The notes: generated from the sequence alone by a model not told the origin. A stretch of DNA of 64,000 nucleotides from Ceratothoa steindachneri (GCA_963969495.1 OZ018333.1:89519865-89583864), one strand, 5' to 3'. Counted from the first letter of the stretch, positions 32,797 through 43,133 are shown. Numbers and translations: made by a program.

Positions 32797-34586
32797 TTTT
32801 TTTTTTTTTTTAATTAAGGAGCTATCTGGCGACTGCCGACTTAGGCATTAGTCGCCGTAAACAAACAGCCTAGTTCTAGGTTACTTTAAAAATAAAACAG
32901 GAAACAATAAAAAGAAATAACAATAACAATAAAAAAGCAATAACAACAACAACAAACCGGGTTAAATGAAAGGGAGAAGGCCAGCCTCCCCCAAAAAGTC
33001 AATAAGTCCACTAGTTATGGTGCACGCACTCGTCCCGAGTACAAGGGACAGGCGGTAGCGACCCCGCCCATCCCGGTACCGGGACAGGTATCGTGCGCAA
33101 AGATCACCAAGACTGGGACATTCGACAGGAATGTGCCGAACAGTCTGGGGGACGACGCAGTCGTTGCAATAGGGCGCAGGCGAGCGCTCCATCAAGTAGC
33201 GATGCGTCACACGAGTGTGTCCGATTCGAAGACGACAGAAAGCAACCTGAAGCCGCCGCGGCATTGGGGGATAGGTCCATGGGAACAGTCGCGGCGCAAT
33301 GGCACGCAACTTTAAGTTCCCCTCGACCGTCTCCCATCTTCTTTGCCAAGCAGTCCGAAGAGCTGCCCGTATTCCTGCCATGTAGTCAGTGTGAGGAAGA
33401 GCGAAACGCTGGTCCGGTCGCAGAGTCCTCGCGGACTCTTTGGCGCCCTCATCGGCACGCTCATTCCCCGCAATTCCTACATGTCCAGGAACCCAGCAGA
33501 AGATAATCTTGACATCTGCCCGGCTCGCCAAAACCGTGGCGTCACGGATTTCGCGAACCAGGGGATGCGGAGATTCCAATGCCCCGAGAGCACTCAGGGC
33601 GCTTTGTGAGTCGCTATAGATCACAATCCGGTCTCCGAACCGGGCACGTCGAGTAATCTCCCGTACCGAGTGGTGTATTGCCACCAACTCGGCCGTGAAG
33701 ACAGACGCAGCGCCTGGTAGAGCCCCGCTGACTTCAAACAGAGGGGATACGGCGTGGAAGCCAACCCCCTCTTGGGACTTGGAGCCATCCGTATACACTG
33801 GCACGGTACCAGCGTGACACGATGTGTGCTCCAAAAAGGTCGAACGCAATACTCCCGGCGCAGTACAAGCTTTGGGAGCAGAGGCGTGGCGACAAATAGC
33901 CAAATGTGGTACCCTCCAGGGTGGCGTCCTGGGCAGAACCAGGGGCGCCACCGGCCCGAGAGCTATATCTACCTCTCGAAGGAGTTTCCTGGCCCTAAAC
34001 CCAAATGGCATAGGGTATGACTGGCGTTTTTCTGCGGCATAGGCACCATCGAGATCAGCTGCGGATGCAGTGAGAGCTGTTGGCGACTGAGGGAGGCGCC
34101 GGGCTTGCACGTACAGGCGAGTGATGCACTGCATGCGGCGCAGAGCGAGTGGCATCTCCCCAGCATCGACCAACAGGCTCTCAATGGGGGAAGTGCGGAA
34201 GGCACCGGTCGCAAGGCGAAGGCCGGTGTGGTGGATTGAATCCACCTTCCGCAATAAACGCTCGGCTGCGGATGCATAAAACTCGCATCCGTAGTCGAGC
34301 TTCGAGCGAACAAAGGATCGATAAAAAAGTAAAGCGGTAGCCCTATCAGCGCCCCAAGCGCTGAACGTCACGGAACGGAGAATGTCCATGGCGCGGGTAC
34401 AAGACACCCTAAGGCTGCGAATATGAGCCTCCCAGGTGAGGCGTCGGTCGAATACAAGACCAAGGAAACGGTGCGACTCAACCACATCCAGGCGCACCCC
34501 ATTAAGAAACAAATCTGGGTCGGGGTGAAGCCGTGGATGGCGGCAGAAGTGCACCACCTTAGTCTTGGCCAAAGAAAACTGAAACC
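32797..34586 (-). mobile_element. Young 5'-truncated LINE-A insertion with 15-bp target duplication
   Basis: The minus-strand copy starts in the RT thumb (34586), runs through RNase H and the 3' UTR with both hairpins, and ends in poly(A) (T-run from 32797). It is flanked by GGCAGTACCCTGGGA at 32782-32796 and again at 34587-34601, an exact 15-bp target duplication. The target is ORF1 of an older LINE-A copy. Truncation at the 5' end and a poly(A) tail are the usual signs of target-primed reverse transcription. Confidence 0.93.
32962..34572 (-). CDS. LINE-A ORF2 C-terminal reading frame, unbroken, 5'-truncated
   Basis: This is a 536-codon frame with no stop or frameshift. It covers the end of RT (AKTKVVHFCRHPRLHPDPDL, RLDVVESHRFLGLVFDRRL), the region that carries a nonsense codon in the reference copy (here AERLLRKVDSIHH), RNase H (YTDGSKSQEG, AELVAIHHSV, YSDSQSALSAL, GHVGIAGNERADEGAK) and the terminal finger YCNDCVVPQTVRHIPVECP. 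The YVDD motif and the endonuclease are upstream of the truncation, so the copy cannot move itself. The Met at 34572 is internal and not a natural start. Confidence 0.85.
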   Translation of the reverse strand: MAKTKVVHFCRHPRLHPDPDLFLNGVRLDVVESHRFLGLVFDRRLTWEAHIRSLRVSCTRAMDILRSVTFSAWGADRATALLFYRSFVRSKLDYGCEFYASAAERLLRKVDSIHHTGLRLATGAFRTSPIESLLVDAGEMPLALRRMQCITRLYVQARRLPQSPTALTASAADLDGAYAAEKRQSYPMPFGFRARKLLREVDIALGPVAPLVLPRTPPWRVPHLAICRHASAPKACTAPGVLRSTFLEHTSCHAGTVPVYTDGSKSQEGVGFHAVSPLFEVSGALPGAASVFTAELVAIHHSVREITRRARFGDRIVIYSDSQSALSALGALESPHPLVREIRDATVLASRADVKIIFCWVPGHVGIAGNERADEGAKESARTLRPDQRFALPHTDYMAGIRAALRTAWQRRWETVEGNLKLRAIAPRLFPWTYPPMPRRLQVAFCRLRIGHTRVTHRYLMERSPAPYCNDCVVPQTVRHIPVECPSLGDLCARYLSRYRDGRGRYRLSLVLGTSACTITSGLIDFLGEAGLLPFI

Positions 34587-34601
34587 GGCAGTACCCTGGG
34601 A
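34587..34601. repeat. Target-site duplication, right copy
   Basis: GGCAGTACCCTGGGA, identical to 32782-32796. Beyond it the old LINE-A ORF1 resumes ('aaagtaaaggg...'). Confidence 0.95.
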
Positions 34602-35174
34602 AAGTAAAGGGAAGAGTGTGGCTGTTAAGAGGGATTTACCCAAGGGAGAACCTAGAGAAGGGGGTGAGAGGTAGTCCCCTGCACCAGTAGCCATAGGAGA
34701 GGAGGGAGGGGACATTGTCCCCTTCCCTATAAGCCTTGATTCGGGATGGTTGGGTGATACAAAATTGGTCAGCGTCTATCCTCTGAAATTAGAGACCAAC
34801 CAGAGAAAGTTGTGGGAGAGGTTGAATGAAAATTGAGCAAGCAGGGTAAAAAGACAGGGTGCCATAAAGGAGATGGGGATAAACTGGGCTGAACAAGGCA
34901 CTGAGTTAATATAAGAAGAACATAAGAAAAGAAGGAGACTGCAAAAGACCATTCATGGCCTACACTTGGCAGCTCCTGTTCCAGTCAACACACAAAAGAT
35001 TTCTTACCAGAGAAAAGTCATCAATATTGTCACCCTTTACAGGAGTTCGTCAGATCTAATCTACAATATACATAAAATGCATCCAGAGGATTATTTCCAT
35101 TCATGCAACCGCAAAATATAATCTCCCCACTCCTTAGAAAAATATATACATATGTACATAAAAAAAAAAAAAAG

Positions 35175-36221
35175 TCAGTCCCATCTAGCAGCTTCATCCA
35201 TATATTTATCTAATCTATTCTTAAAACTACCCAGAGAGGAGGCTTCTATCACATGTCTAGTGAGCCTATTCCATTCATCTACCACACGATTTGTAAACCA
35301 ATTCCTCCCAATCTCCTTCCTAAACCTATACTTATCAAGCTTAAACCCATTGCTACGTGTCCTGTCATGTTCACTAAGTATAAGAACCTTACCCAGATCC
35401 CCTTTATTATATCCTTTTACCCATTTGAAGACTTCAATCAATTCCCCTCTGACTCTTCTCCTTTCCAATGTATGTAGATTTATTTTTCTGAGCCTTTCAC
35501 CATAAGGTAAGTTCCTTAGCCCACCAATCATCTTTGTCATCCTTCTCTGCACAGACTCAAGCAAATCAATATCCTTCCTATAATATGGTGACCAAAATTG
35601 TACTGCATAGTCTAGATCAGGCCTAACTAGCGTCAGATACAGTTTTAGAATGACTTCAGCACTCTTATTGCTTACACTCCTCCTAATGAATCCCAATATC
35701 CTATTAGCTTTATTCTTAGCATTTAAGCATTGCTTTCTAGGACGAAGGTCTGAACTTACCAAAATAACCAAGTCCCTCTCACAATCGGTCCTCCCTAAAA
35801 TTCTCCCATTTAATTTATAACTATTCAATGGATTATTTCTACCTATACTAAGTAAACTACATTTGTCTATGTTAAACTTCATTTGCCATTTCTCGGCCCA
35901 ATTGGACAGAATGGTCAATTCCTCTTGCATTACAACAGCATCAGAATCAGCCCTAATGGCCCTACCTAGCTTAGTATCATCAGCAAATTTACTCAGGTCA
36001 CTACTTATACCTATGTCAAGATCATTAATATAAATTAAGAATAGCAAAGGACCCAAAACAGATCCTTGCGGAACTCCACTGCTAACACACCCCCACTCAG
36101 ATTTAACCCAATCTATACTAACTCTTTGCTGTCTGTCACCAAGCCATGACTGAATCCACCTAAATATACTGCCATCGATCCCTTGTGCTTTAACTTTACT
36201 CAGAAGCCGTAAGTGTGGCAC
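35175..36221 (-). pseudogene. CR1 ORF2 C-terminal part: reverse transcriptase
   Basis: A 348-codon open frame starts within motif A (VPHLRLLSKVKAQGIDGSIF). It contains SGVPQGSVLGPLLFLIYIND (motif B), LSKFADDTKLGRAI (motif C, FADD), EKWQMKFNIDKCSLLSIG and the long C-terminal region LVRPDLDYAVQFWSPYYRKD. Relative to complete CR1 elements about 40 residues around YLDFQKAFDK are deleted between 36221 and 36300, so the first catalytic Asp is missing. The enzyme is therefore inactive although the second half is well preserved. Confidence 0.8.
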
Positions 36222-36333
36222 TCGATCAAGTGATCTCTAATATTCCTTGCTATAATAGATTCCATCATTTTCCCTACCACTGATGTCAAACTTTACTGGT
36301 CTGTAATTAGACATATTTGTTTTATCCCCTTTC

Positions 36334-37714
36334 TTAAATATAGGTATCACATTGGCTTTCTTCCATGCCACTCTCCAATGATTTTCTAAAGATGCATGCT
36401 AGGGGCTCACTTAACACATCCTTACATTCTTTCAAAATTCTAGGAAAGAGCTCATCAGGACCGGGTGCTTTACTACTTTTGATTTTATCAATTTCCTTTG
36501 TCACTATCTCCTTTAATTTCTCTTCATCATTGCCCTGAAAGATCATTGACACCTCAGGTATATTTAGAATATCCTCCTGTGTAAATACTGAGAGAAAAAA
36601 GTCATTTAGCATTCCAGCCATTGAGTCCCTATCACTCACTAATTGTCCATTGGAATCTATAAGTGGGCCTATTTTATCTCTAACCTTAGTTTTGTATAAT
36701 TGATAAAAACTTTTAGGATCTTCCTTTGCCCTATTTGCCACTTTAATTTCATAATTTCTCCTTGCTACTCTAACTAACTTTTTAACATCTCTTGCTAGTT
36801 CATTATATCTCTGCCTTAAGTGATCCTCTCCATTTTTTATTTTCCTATAAATGCCCTTTTTAATGCCAATATAATGTTTAATTTTATCTGTCATCCATTT
36901 TGGGTCATTATTTTTAGTCCTAATCTCCTTATATGGAATGTTAATCATCTGACCTGTAATTAATTGCTCAATTATTCTTTCATACTCCTCTTCAATTGTA
37001 ATCTCTTCCTCCTGGTGATTATTGTCTCCACTAACTGATATCATTGAATCTATTCCTGAATTGATTTCATTGCCTGGTTTCTGTACAACTGCCTCCAGGT
37101 AAGTCCTTAGCCCATTATAATTTGCTCTTCTAAAGTCAGGAATTTTAACATTGTTCATGCTACTATCAATACCATTCCATTTCATCTTGAATCTAATTTC
37201 ACAATGGTCACTATTACCCAAATTTCCTCCAATCTCAGTATCCTTAATAACTTCTTCCCTATTTGTCAGAACTAAATCCAGTATATTATTACCTCTAGTG
37301 GGTGCGTTAATAATCTGCCTCAGAAAATTATCTTGGACAACATTCAAAAATTCCTCAGCCTCCTGATCACCCACAAGAGCTTCCCAGTCTATATTTCTGT
37401 AATTAAAATCGCCCATTATACACACATGCTTACTTCTACATGCCCGTTCAATCTCCTGCCACAGAAGATTTGAAGCTTCCTTACTAAGATTTGGTGGTCT
37501 GTATAATAATCCTATGACAAGCTTGTTTTTACCTTCCTTTACATTTAGCCATAATGACTGTGTTATCATCTAATTTAATTGTACTGTTTACACAACACTG
37601 GAGATTATCTTTAATATAAATAATAACCCCTCCTCCTCTCTTCCTATTCCTATCTGTATGGAACATGTTAAAGCCCTCAATCTCAACCTCAGGTTTAAAG
37701 TGATTACCTGCCAA
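36334..37714 (-). pseudogene. CR1 ORF2 N-terminal part: endonuclease and linker
   Basis: Frame 37714-37529 reads NRKRGGGVIIYIKDNLQC. After a frameshift, 37569-36334 reads IGLLYRPPNLSKEASNLLW, VCIMGDFNYRNIDWE (the GDxN motif), APTRGNNILDLVLTNREE and LGNSDHCEIRFKM (SDH motif). The linker follows, with a DPKSFYQLYKTKVRDKIGPL segment and then KAPGPDELFPRILKECKDVL at the start of RT. The extreme N-terminus with the first Asn motif lies to the right of 37714 and is degraded. This is the best-preserved CR1 endonuclease in the window. Confidence 0.8.
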
Positions 37715-37837
37715 ATCAAGCCATGACTCTGTTATCGCAATTATATCAAAATTCTCTTCACTCGCTAATGCTCTTAAGAGATTTGCTTTTCCAGCTAGGA
37801 AAGCAAATTACCATGCCTTTTATGGGATATAGGTGAA

Positions 37838-38000
37838 ATCCCCCACAATTAGGTGCGATCCTGGGGGTGAAGCCCTTCATTGCAAAAAAAAAGTAGCTAA
37901 AAAAAGGCTAATTCTTACCAAAAATAGCATAAAGTAGTAGGAGCTGTCATCCTCTTAAATTATCAACTCAAAACAATGAAATGATGCAAAATAGTATCTA
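37838..38000. repeat. Dispersed short repeat, copy 1
   Basis: The segments 'cccacaattaggtgcgatcctgggggtgaagccc', 'cttaccaaaaatag' and 'tcttaaattatca' recur in the same order at 40085-40210 ('ccacaattaagtgggggtaaagcccc', 'tgacaaaaatagac', 'cttaaattacca'). It has no coding content. The nature of the family is unknown. Confidence 0.45.
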
Positions 38001-38089
38001 GAAAAATAGCCCCTCCCCCCTATTTTTAAGGCACTATTTCTTATTATCGTTGCAAAACAATCCATCCTGTATCGGCTGGGATAATTTTT

Positions 38090-38276
38090 TATATTAGTGA
38101 CTCAGGTGTTGTTGTTGGTGTGTTTCATTCTAAATTGAATAATATCATGTTTCATCTTTCATTCATTTGGGCATGAAGACTCACCCTCAGGAACAAGTAT
38201 TACTCCAGAAAATTTGGGAACAAAAGACAAAGCATTATGGGATAAAATGAAAATAAATGCCTGAGTCGCTAATATA
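38090..38276. repeat. Small inverted-repeat unit
   Basis: TATATTAGTGACTCAGG at 38090-38106 is repeated in inverted form at 38260-38276 with one mismatch, and the similarity extends about ten further bases outward with mismatches. The enclosed 153 bases have no ORF. It may be a miniature transposon, but I could not identify a target duplication. Confidence 0.45.
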
Positions 38277-38604
38277 ACAAATTACCTACTCGCTTATTAC
38301 AAAAAGTTTGACATACAACAAGCACACTTTCTTTAGGTTTTGAAATCGATGCTACCTATCCAGTCGTGTGGGTTGAAGATATACTCAAGCACGGGTTGAT
38401 TTACTTCGATTTTTCAAAATGGTAAGTGTGCGCGCCATGTGCTTCAGCATCTTTTTTTTTAACCAACAATACTCAACCCTTTCAATTTTCTTTGTTAAAC
38501 ATCAATTAATAAATACTAAAAGCAGTAATTTGAGTAAAGAACCATTTTTATATAAATACTATTTTTTTAATTTTCAAAGACATGTTTTAATTCTAAAAAT
38601 GATG

Positions 38605-39355
38605 GGTAATATTCAGATTTGGGGGCGCACGGTTGGTGGCACTGTTAGCAGGCTACAATTTTGGGTTACAGCATATCTCTTATTATGACATCAGATGGTA
38701 GCTTCATATGTGACCAATCACAGCATTATATTTTTTTGTTGTTTTGGGGATTTGTAACTTTCAGTCTGTATTATTTACTAAATATCTGCGCCTCAGCTCA
38801 CTTATAGTTTTTTCTAAGTTAGATAAGGTTTCTTGATGTCTTTTTTGTTTCTCAGTGAACGATAACAGCTTCTTACTGGCAACGTCGTAGCTATAAATAG
38901 AACCTGCTTAGCATTTGTTTCTCTTTCGTTATGGCTTTTTCAGCTCTAGTTGTGCTTCTTTGTTATTTAAATTTGCGTTTATTTTGCATGACTGCGAAAA
39001 ACTTTTAGATTATTTAGAGGGGCATAAACTAATCAATACACCTATAAAAGTAAGTATTGTTTGTCATTAGGTTAGGTTTTTCTTCCAGTAAAAGCTGTTG
39101 GGGAAAAAAACCCAGTAAATTCAAGGGGACTGCTCATGGGAAAGATATCACTGCAGGGGGACTACCCTGCGATGATCCTGACTTTCAATCAATTGGGGAG
39201 GTCTGGGGGGCTGTGCCCCCCAGTATATACTCGTATACAAAAAAATATTACGCCATAATTGTTCACATCTGACATCATAAGACATATATTGTAGCCCAAA
39301 ATTGTAACCTATAAACAGAGCCAACTACCGTGCGCCCCAAAACTGAAGTGTTACC
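38605..39355. mobile_element. Non-autonomous DNA transposon, copy 1 (8-bp TSD)
   Basis: This 751-bp element has terminal inverted repeats. The left end GGTAATATTCAG and the right end, read inward, GGTAACACTTCAG begin a similarity that continues for about 100 bases (…GCTACAATTTTGGGTTACA…). It is flanked by AAATGATG at 38597-38604 and AAATGATG at 39356-39363, a perfect 8-bp duplication. It contains no transposase. An 8-bp duplication fits hAT, P or Merlin-type elements; the GG-starting ends do not match the usual hAT start, so the superfamily is left open. Confidence 0.88.
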
Positions 39356-39999
39356 AAATGATGCTCACTAATGGTATTTTTAGCTTCCGGAACTAAATAT
39401 TAACGTAGTTATTTACTTTTTGAAAATATAACTTTATTTTGTTAAATTTGAATCTTTTTGCATTATTTTTGCCCTCATTCCTTCAACTTTTGACCTGACT
39501 AGTTTACCCAGAACTGGCTTTTTTAGATCAGGAGGCAATCTGCACATGCGTTTTTTACCAATTATCCAATAATACTTTGGATTAGATTGCCTAACTAGTT
39601 CACCAATACCAGCCTTTTTAAGGTCTTGAGCAGATCAGCGCACGTATCTTTTGCTGATTATCCAATGACATTTTGTTTTAGATTGATGTAAATTTCAGAT
39701 GATTTACAGCTTCATGTTTTTTGTTTATATTGTATAATGGCATGCTGTGGCTCTGCTATAGATCATCAGGATTAAAGGATTTAAAAGGGCAAAAGACCCA
39801 GTGCAAATTTTCCATTAGTGCATTTAAGGCCATGTGGCTTTCTAATCCTGCATTTGAACAAGTGCTAGTCTCTTATTTAGAAACTGTTTTCTGTGCAAAG
39901 TTTTGATTCAACTAGAGGCCTAGCAACATTTAGCAATCAACTTTTGTATTTCAATCTGATGGTAGACTTTTGAATTAGGAATATTAAAAGTTTTTTAAA
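39356..39999. other. No recognisable feature
   Basis: AT-rich unique-looking sequence. Two related stretches, at about 39498-39560 and 39595-39660 ('gactagtttacccagaactggcttttttag' and 'aactagttcaccaataccagcctttttaag'), suggest a short diverged tandem duplication. No gene is seen. Confidence 0.35.
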
Positions 40000-40210
40000 G
40001 TTGAGGGGGAGGGTGCAAGCTACACAATTAAGTGGGGCATATGGAGGGTAAAGCCCCTGCATCCTCCCCAATGGGGGGGTATGGTGGTTGAAGCCACCCG
40101 CAACCTCCACAATTAAGTGGGGGTAAAGCCCCACCCCAAAAATTTAATTTCTGACAAAAATAGACTAGAGTAGGCTGCTCTATCTTAGTCTTAAATTACC
40201 AGGTTAGGTC
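40000..40210. repeat. Dispersed short repeat, copy 2
   Basis: Within this stretch the motif 'cacaattaagtgggg' occurs twice (about 40024 and 40108), each time near 'taaagcccc', giving a small internal tandem structure. It is related to 37838-38000. It is non-coding. Confidence 0.45.
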
Positions 40211-40679
40211 TTGTTCTGGATCTTTTAAATGATTTCGATCAATATGTTTTTCTTATGCAGTTGTATGTGTAGTTTTTAGATCTGAAACTCCTTTTCGCTG
40301 AATATACATACTTTTCCAATTAACATAACATGATTTCACAGATGATAAAAATTGCAATGGCCTATTTAAGGTCATCCACATTGAAATGAGCAAATATTTC
40401 ATGAAGTTAAATTTAACCTTTTGTTTCAGGATGCCCTGTAATGTAAAGAATTAGCTTGCTTTTCCTAGTCTGCTTTCTTTTTTGGCTGGACATATTTCCA
40501 ACTAAACCCTATCAGGTAATATATTATGTTTTACAGGGCTAATTTTTCTGTTTGTCTTGCGTGAAACTGATTAATATATCTATATATTCTTGCTTCATTA
40601 TGTGTTCTGCCAATAGTTAAGTTTATGTAATGACACTTTCCCTACTTCAAATTAGGAAAGAAGTAGGTTTATCGTAAAA

Positions 40680-41215
40680 TTAAAAATAGTGAGAGTCATT
40701 TAAGGAAGCTAAATTATGAAATTAAAATGGCAAAAGAGAAAAGAAGACACAAAGGTTTCTTTCAATTATTCAGAACTAAGACTAGAGATAAAATAGGCCC
40801 ACCTAAATCTACAGATGGAGACTTAGTAAGTGAGAATTATACAATGGCTAGGATGTTAGATAAGTATTTTCTTTCAGTATTTACACTTGAGAATATTCTA
40901 TTTGTACTTTATGAAGACTAAATGTTGATAAGTTTGAAAGATGACGAGTTTGGTTGAAGTCTTCAAGCGGGTAACGGTTATAAAAGATGTGACATAAGTA
41001 AGGTTCTTATTTTAGAGGAAGACGATAGGACACGTAGCAATGGTTTTAAGGTGGACAAGTTTAGGAAAAGAGATTTGGTAGAATTTGGTTTATAAATTGA
41101 GTGGTAGATGAATGGAATAGGCTAACTAGTCTCATGTGATAGAAGCTTCCTCCTTAAAGGAGTTTGAGGAATAGGATGTATAGATGTTTGGAAGAGGCTG
41201 GTAGGTGGTACTGAA
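40680..41215 (+). pseudogene. CR1-like LINE remnant with internal deletion
   Basis: The plus-strand frame 40727-40918 reads FFQLFRTKTRDKIGP and DKYFLSVFTLENI, equivalent to FYQLYKTKVRDKIGP and DFFLSVFTQEDI in the copy at 36.6 kb. It then jumps at about 40920-40980 to the C-terminal region: KVLILEEDDRTRSNGFKVDK (about 41000-41060; compare 35.36 kb). The RT palm between these points is deleted. Stops follow. Confidence 0.65.
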
Positions 41216-41224
41216 CTGAGAGGG

Positions 41225-41262
41225 TTTTGTTTTATTATTTCCTCTGGCGACTGAATTCTAGG
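41225..41262 (-). mobile_element. LINE-A 3' end, cut by a CR1 insertion
   Basis: 'tttcctctggcgactgaattctagggcata' is the terminal LINE-A block ('tatctggcgactgcccacttgggcata' at 8704). Its continuation appears at 43131 ('gcgccgtactcaagctagcctaaatctaggc'), on the far side of the CR1 element. Confidence 0.55.
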
Positions 41263-43106
41263 GCATAACATAACATAATTTCATGGATGACAAAAGCCAC
41301 AAGGGCTCATCATAGGTCATCCAAGTCAAACGGCCTCTTTTTTAAGGCACCCAAACTCCCAAGAAAACTACATCCAGAGGATTGCGTCCAGAAACAAGGG
41401 TATGACCAATCAAGGCTTGTCAAGAACTAAATCATGCAGCTATACATATATACAAACAATATTAATATATACAAAACTTAGGAACCATCACAACCTTCCC
41501 TCCCCATGAACTCATCCAACCTACTCTTAAATACATTTAAATTGTGACTACCTACTACCCTTGGCGGCAATTTGTTCCAGAAGTCCACCACTCTATTGGT
41601 GGAAAAATATTGGTAATACTTCAGTTTCGAGGCGCACGGTAGATGGCGCTGTTAGTCGGCTACAATTTTGGGCTACAGCATATCTCTTATGACGTCAGAC
41701 GGTAGCGTCAGATGTGACAATCACTGCGTTATATATTTTTTGTGGTTTTGGGGATTTGTAACTTTTAGTCTATTATTTACTAAATATCTGCGCTCTGCTC
41801 GTTTATAGTTTTTTTCTAAGTTAGGTAAGGTTTCTTGATGTCTTTTATTGTTTTTGGTTTTGTTTTCATATTTTTTGTTTACTGCGAATGATAACAGCTT
41901 CTTCCTGGCAACATCATAGCTTATAAATAGGACCCGTTTTGCAAATGTTTTTCTTTCGTTATTGTGTTTTCGTGCTCTCCATGTGCTTCTTTGTTATTCG
42001 AATTCGGCTTTACTTTGTATGATCATGAGAAACTTTTAGATTATCTAGAGTCGCATAAACTAATCAAGAAACCTATAAAAGTAAGAATTGGTTGTTATTA
42101 GGTTAGGTTTTTCTGCCAGTAAAGAACTGCTGGGGAGAAAAAAAAAAAAACTGGTAAATTCAAGGGGACTACTTGTGGGGGTGATATCACTGCAGGGAGA
42201 CCACCCTGCGATGATCCTGAGTTTCAATCAATTGGGGGGGGGGGTCAGGGGGGGCACAGCCCCCCAGTATATACTCATATACAAAAAATATTATGCCGAT
42301 ATTGTTCACATCTGAAGCTACCGTCTGACGTCATAAGAGATATGCTGTAACCCAAAATTGTAGCCGACTAACAGCGCCATCTACCTTGCGCCCCGAATCT
42401 GAAGTGTCACCAAAATATTTTCTTAAATCCAACCTACACCCTTGCTTTTTAATTTTCAAGTGGTGACCTCTAGTCTGATTTCCATCATCTAACTCAAAAA
42501 ACTTGCTAACATCCAATTTATCTATCACAGAAAATTTTTTAGAGCTCAATCATATCCCCTCTCACACACCTTTCGAATGAGAACATATTTAATACCCTCA
42601 GTCTATCTATATATTCAAGGTGCCTCAGGGAAGGAATAATCTTTGACCATGCCTGTATACAGTTCTCTAGATGTGGCCTAACATAAGAGTTATAGAGTTT
42701 AAGAATAACCTCCTTACTTTTATAACTGACATTTCTCTTAATGAAACCCAGCACTCTATTTGCCCTATTTCTTGCTTCAATACACTGCTTAGAAAACCTT
42801 AATGACTTATCTATTACTACTCCTAAATCTTTCTCATCCTCTACTGAGCTCAGCCAATGCCCATCCATTTCATAGTTAAATTCTATAATTTGCACTTATC
42901 AAGGTTGAAAGTCATTTGCCACTTATGTGCCCAGGATAACAATTTATTTAAATCCCCCTGCACTTTAAAATTATCATCAATATCTTTAACTACAGCTGCT
43001 AATTTGGTATCATTCGCAAAAATTGACACTTTATTATTAACTGCCTCCCCAAGATCGTTTATATAGATCGACAAATAATAATGGACCGAGAACTGTTTCC
43101 TGAGGG
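41263..43106 (-). mobile_element. CR1-like LINE inserted in LINE-A and itself interrupted
   Basis: The minus-strand frames 43074-42883 (SIYINDLGEAV, SIFANDTKLAA: the FADD motif reads FAND here; WAHKWQMTFNLDKCKL) and 42895-42539 (VEDEKDLGVVIDKSLRFSKQ, LYNSYVRPHLE, SLRHLEYIDRLRVLNMFSFE) give the RT C-terminal half. The C-terminal region continues to 42412 (GNQTRGHHLKIKKQGCRLDL), is interrupted by the DNA transposon 41612-42411, and resumes at 41604 with a reverse-strand STNRVVD.W-type block. The 3' tail at 41263-41300 has 'aacataacataatttcatgg'. The catalytic Asp-to-Asn change and the broken frames make it inactive. Confidence 0.75.
41612..42411. mobile_element. Non-autonomous DNA transposon, copy 2 (8-bp TSD)
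   Basis: This 800-bp copy is of the same family as 38605-39355. Left end GGTAATACTTCAG and inward-read right end GGTGACACTTCAG are followed by matching repeats to about 108 bp (ATGGCGCTGTTAGTCGGC, ACGTCAGACGGTAGC in both arms). It is flanked by AAAATATT at 41604-41611 and AAAATATT at 42412-42419. It is inserted in the C-terminal coding region of a CR1 element, whose sequence continues on both sides. There is no transposase. Confidence 0.9.
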
Positions 43107-43133
43107 GTTAATAATAAAGTGTCAATTTTTGCG
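43015..43133. repeat. 27-bp perfect inverted repeat at the 5' end of the CR1 copy
   Basis: Positions 43015-43041 and 43107-43133 are exact reverse complements (start cgcaaaaattgacacttt; end aagtgtcaatttttgcg), separated by 65 bases. The left arm is part of the CR1 reading frame (the SIFAND codons). The right arm touches the resumed LINE-A sequence. Confidence 0.9.

Larger units (their letters stand above)
34911..37785 (-). mobile_element. CR1-like LINE with its 3' tail
   Basis: In minus-strand order it has an endonuclease (37714-36900), linker and RT (to 35175), and a 3' UTR ending in 'cttatgttcttcttatat', which resembles the TTATGTTC-type octamer repeats at the 3' end of CR1 elements. It lies within the 5' UTR of the old LINE-A copy, with LINE-A sequence on both sides. 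No clean target duplication was found, and about 20 bases of target look deleted. Confidence 0.8.
29455..37835 (-). mobile_element. Old LINE-A copy carrying three nested insertions
   Basis: In plus-strand coordinates this old element consists of its 3' end and RNase H (29455-30545, T-rich start, diverged hairpins), an internal deletion junction at about 30545, the ORF1 end (30545-30790), an unexplained insert (30790-31666), more ORF1 (31667-32796), a young LINE-A insertion (32797-34586), the ORF1 start and 5' UTR (34602-34910), a CR1 insertion (about 34911-37785), and the 5'-terminal block 'aggaaagcaaattaccatgcctttta' (37796-37821). The pieces run in one direction and in the right order, so they are one interrupted element. 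It encodes nothing intact. Confidence 0.7.
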
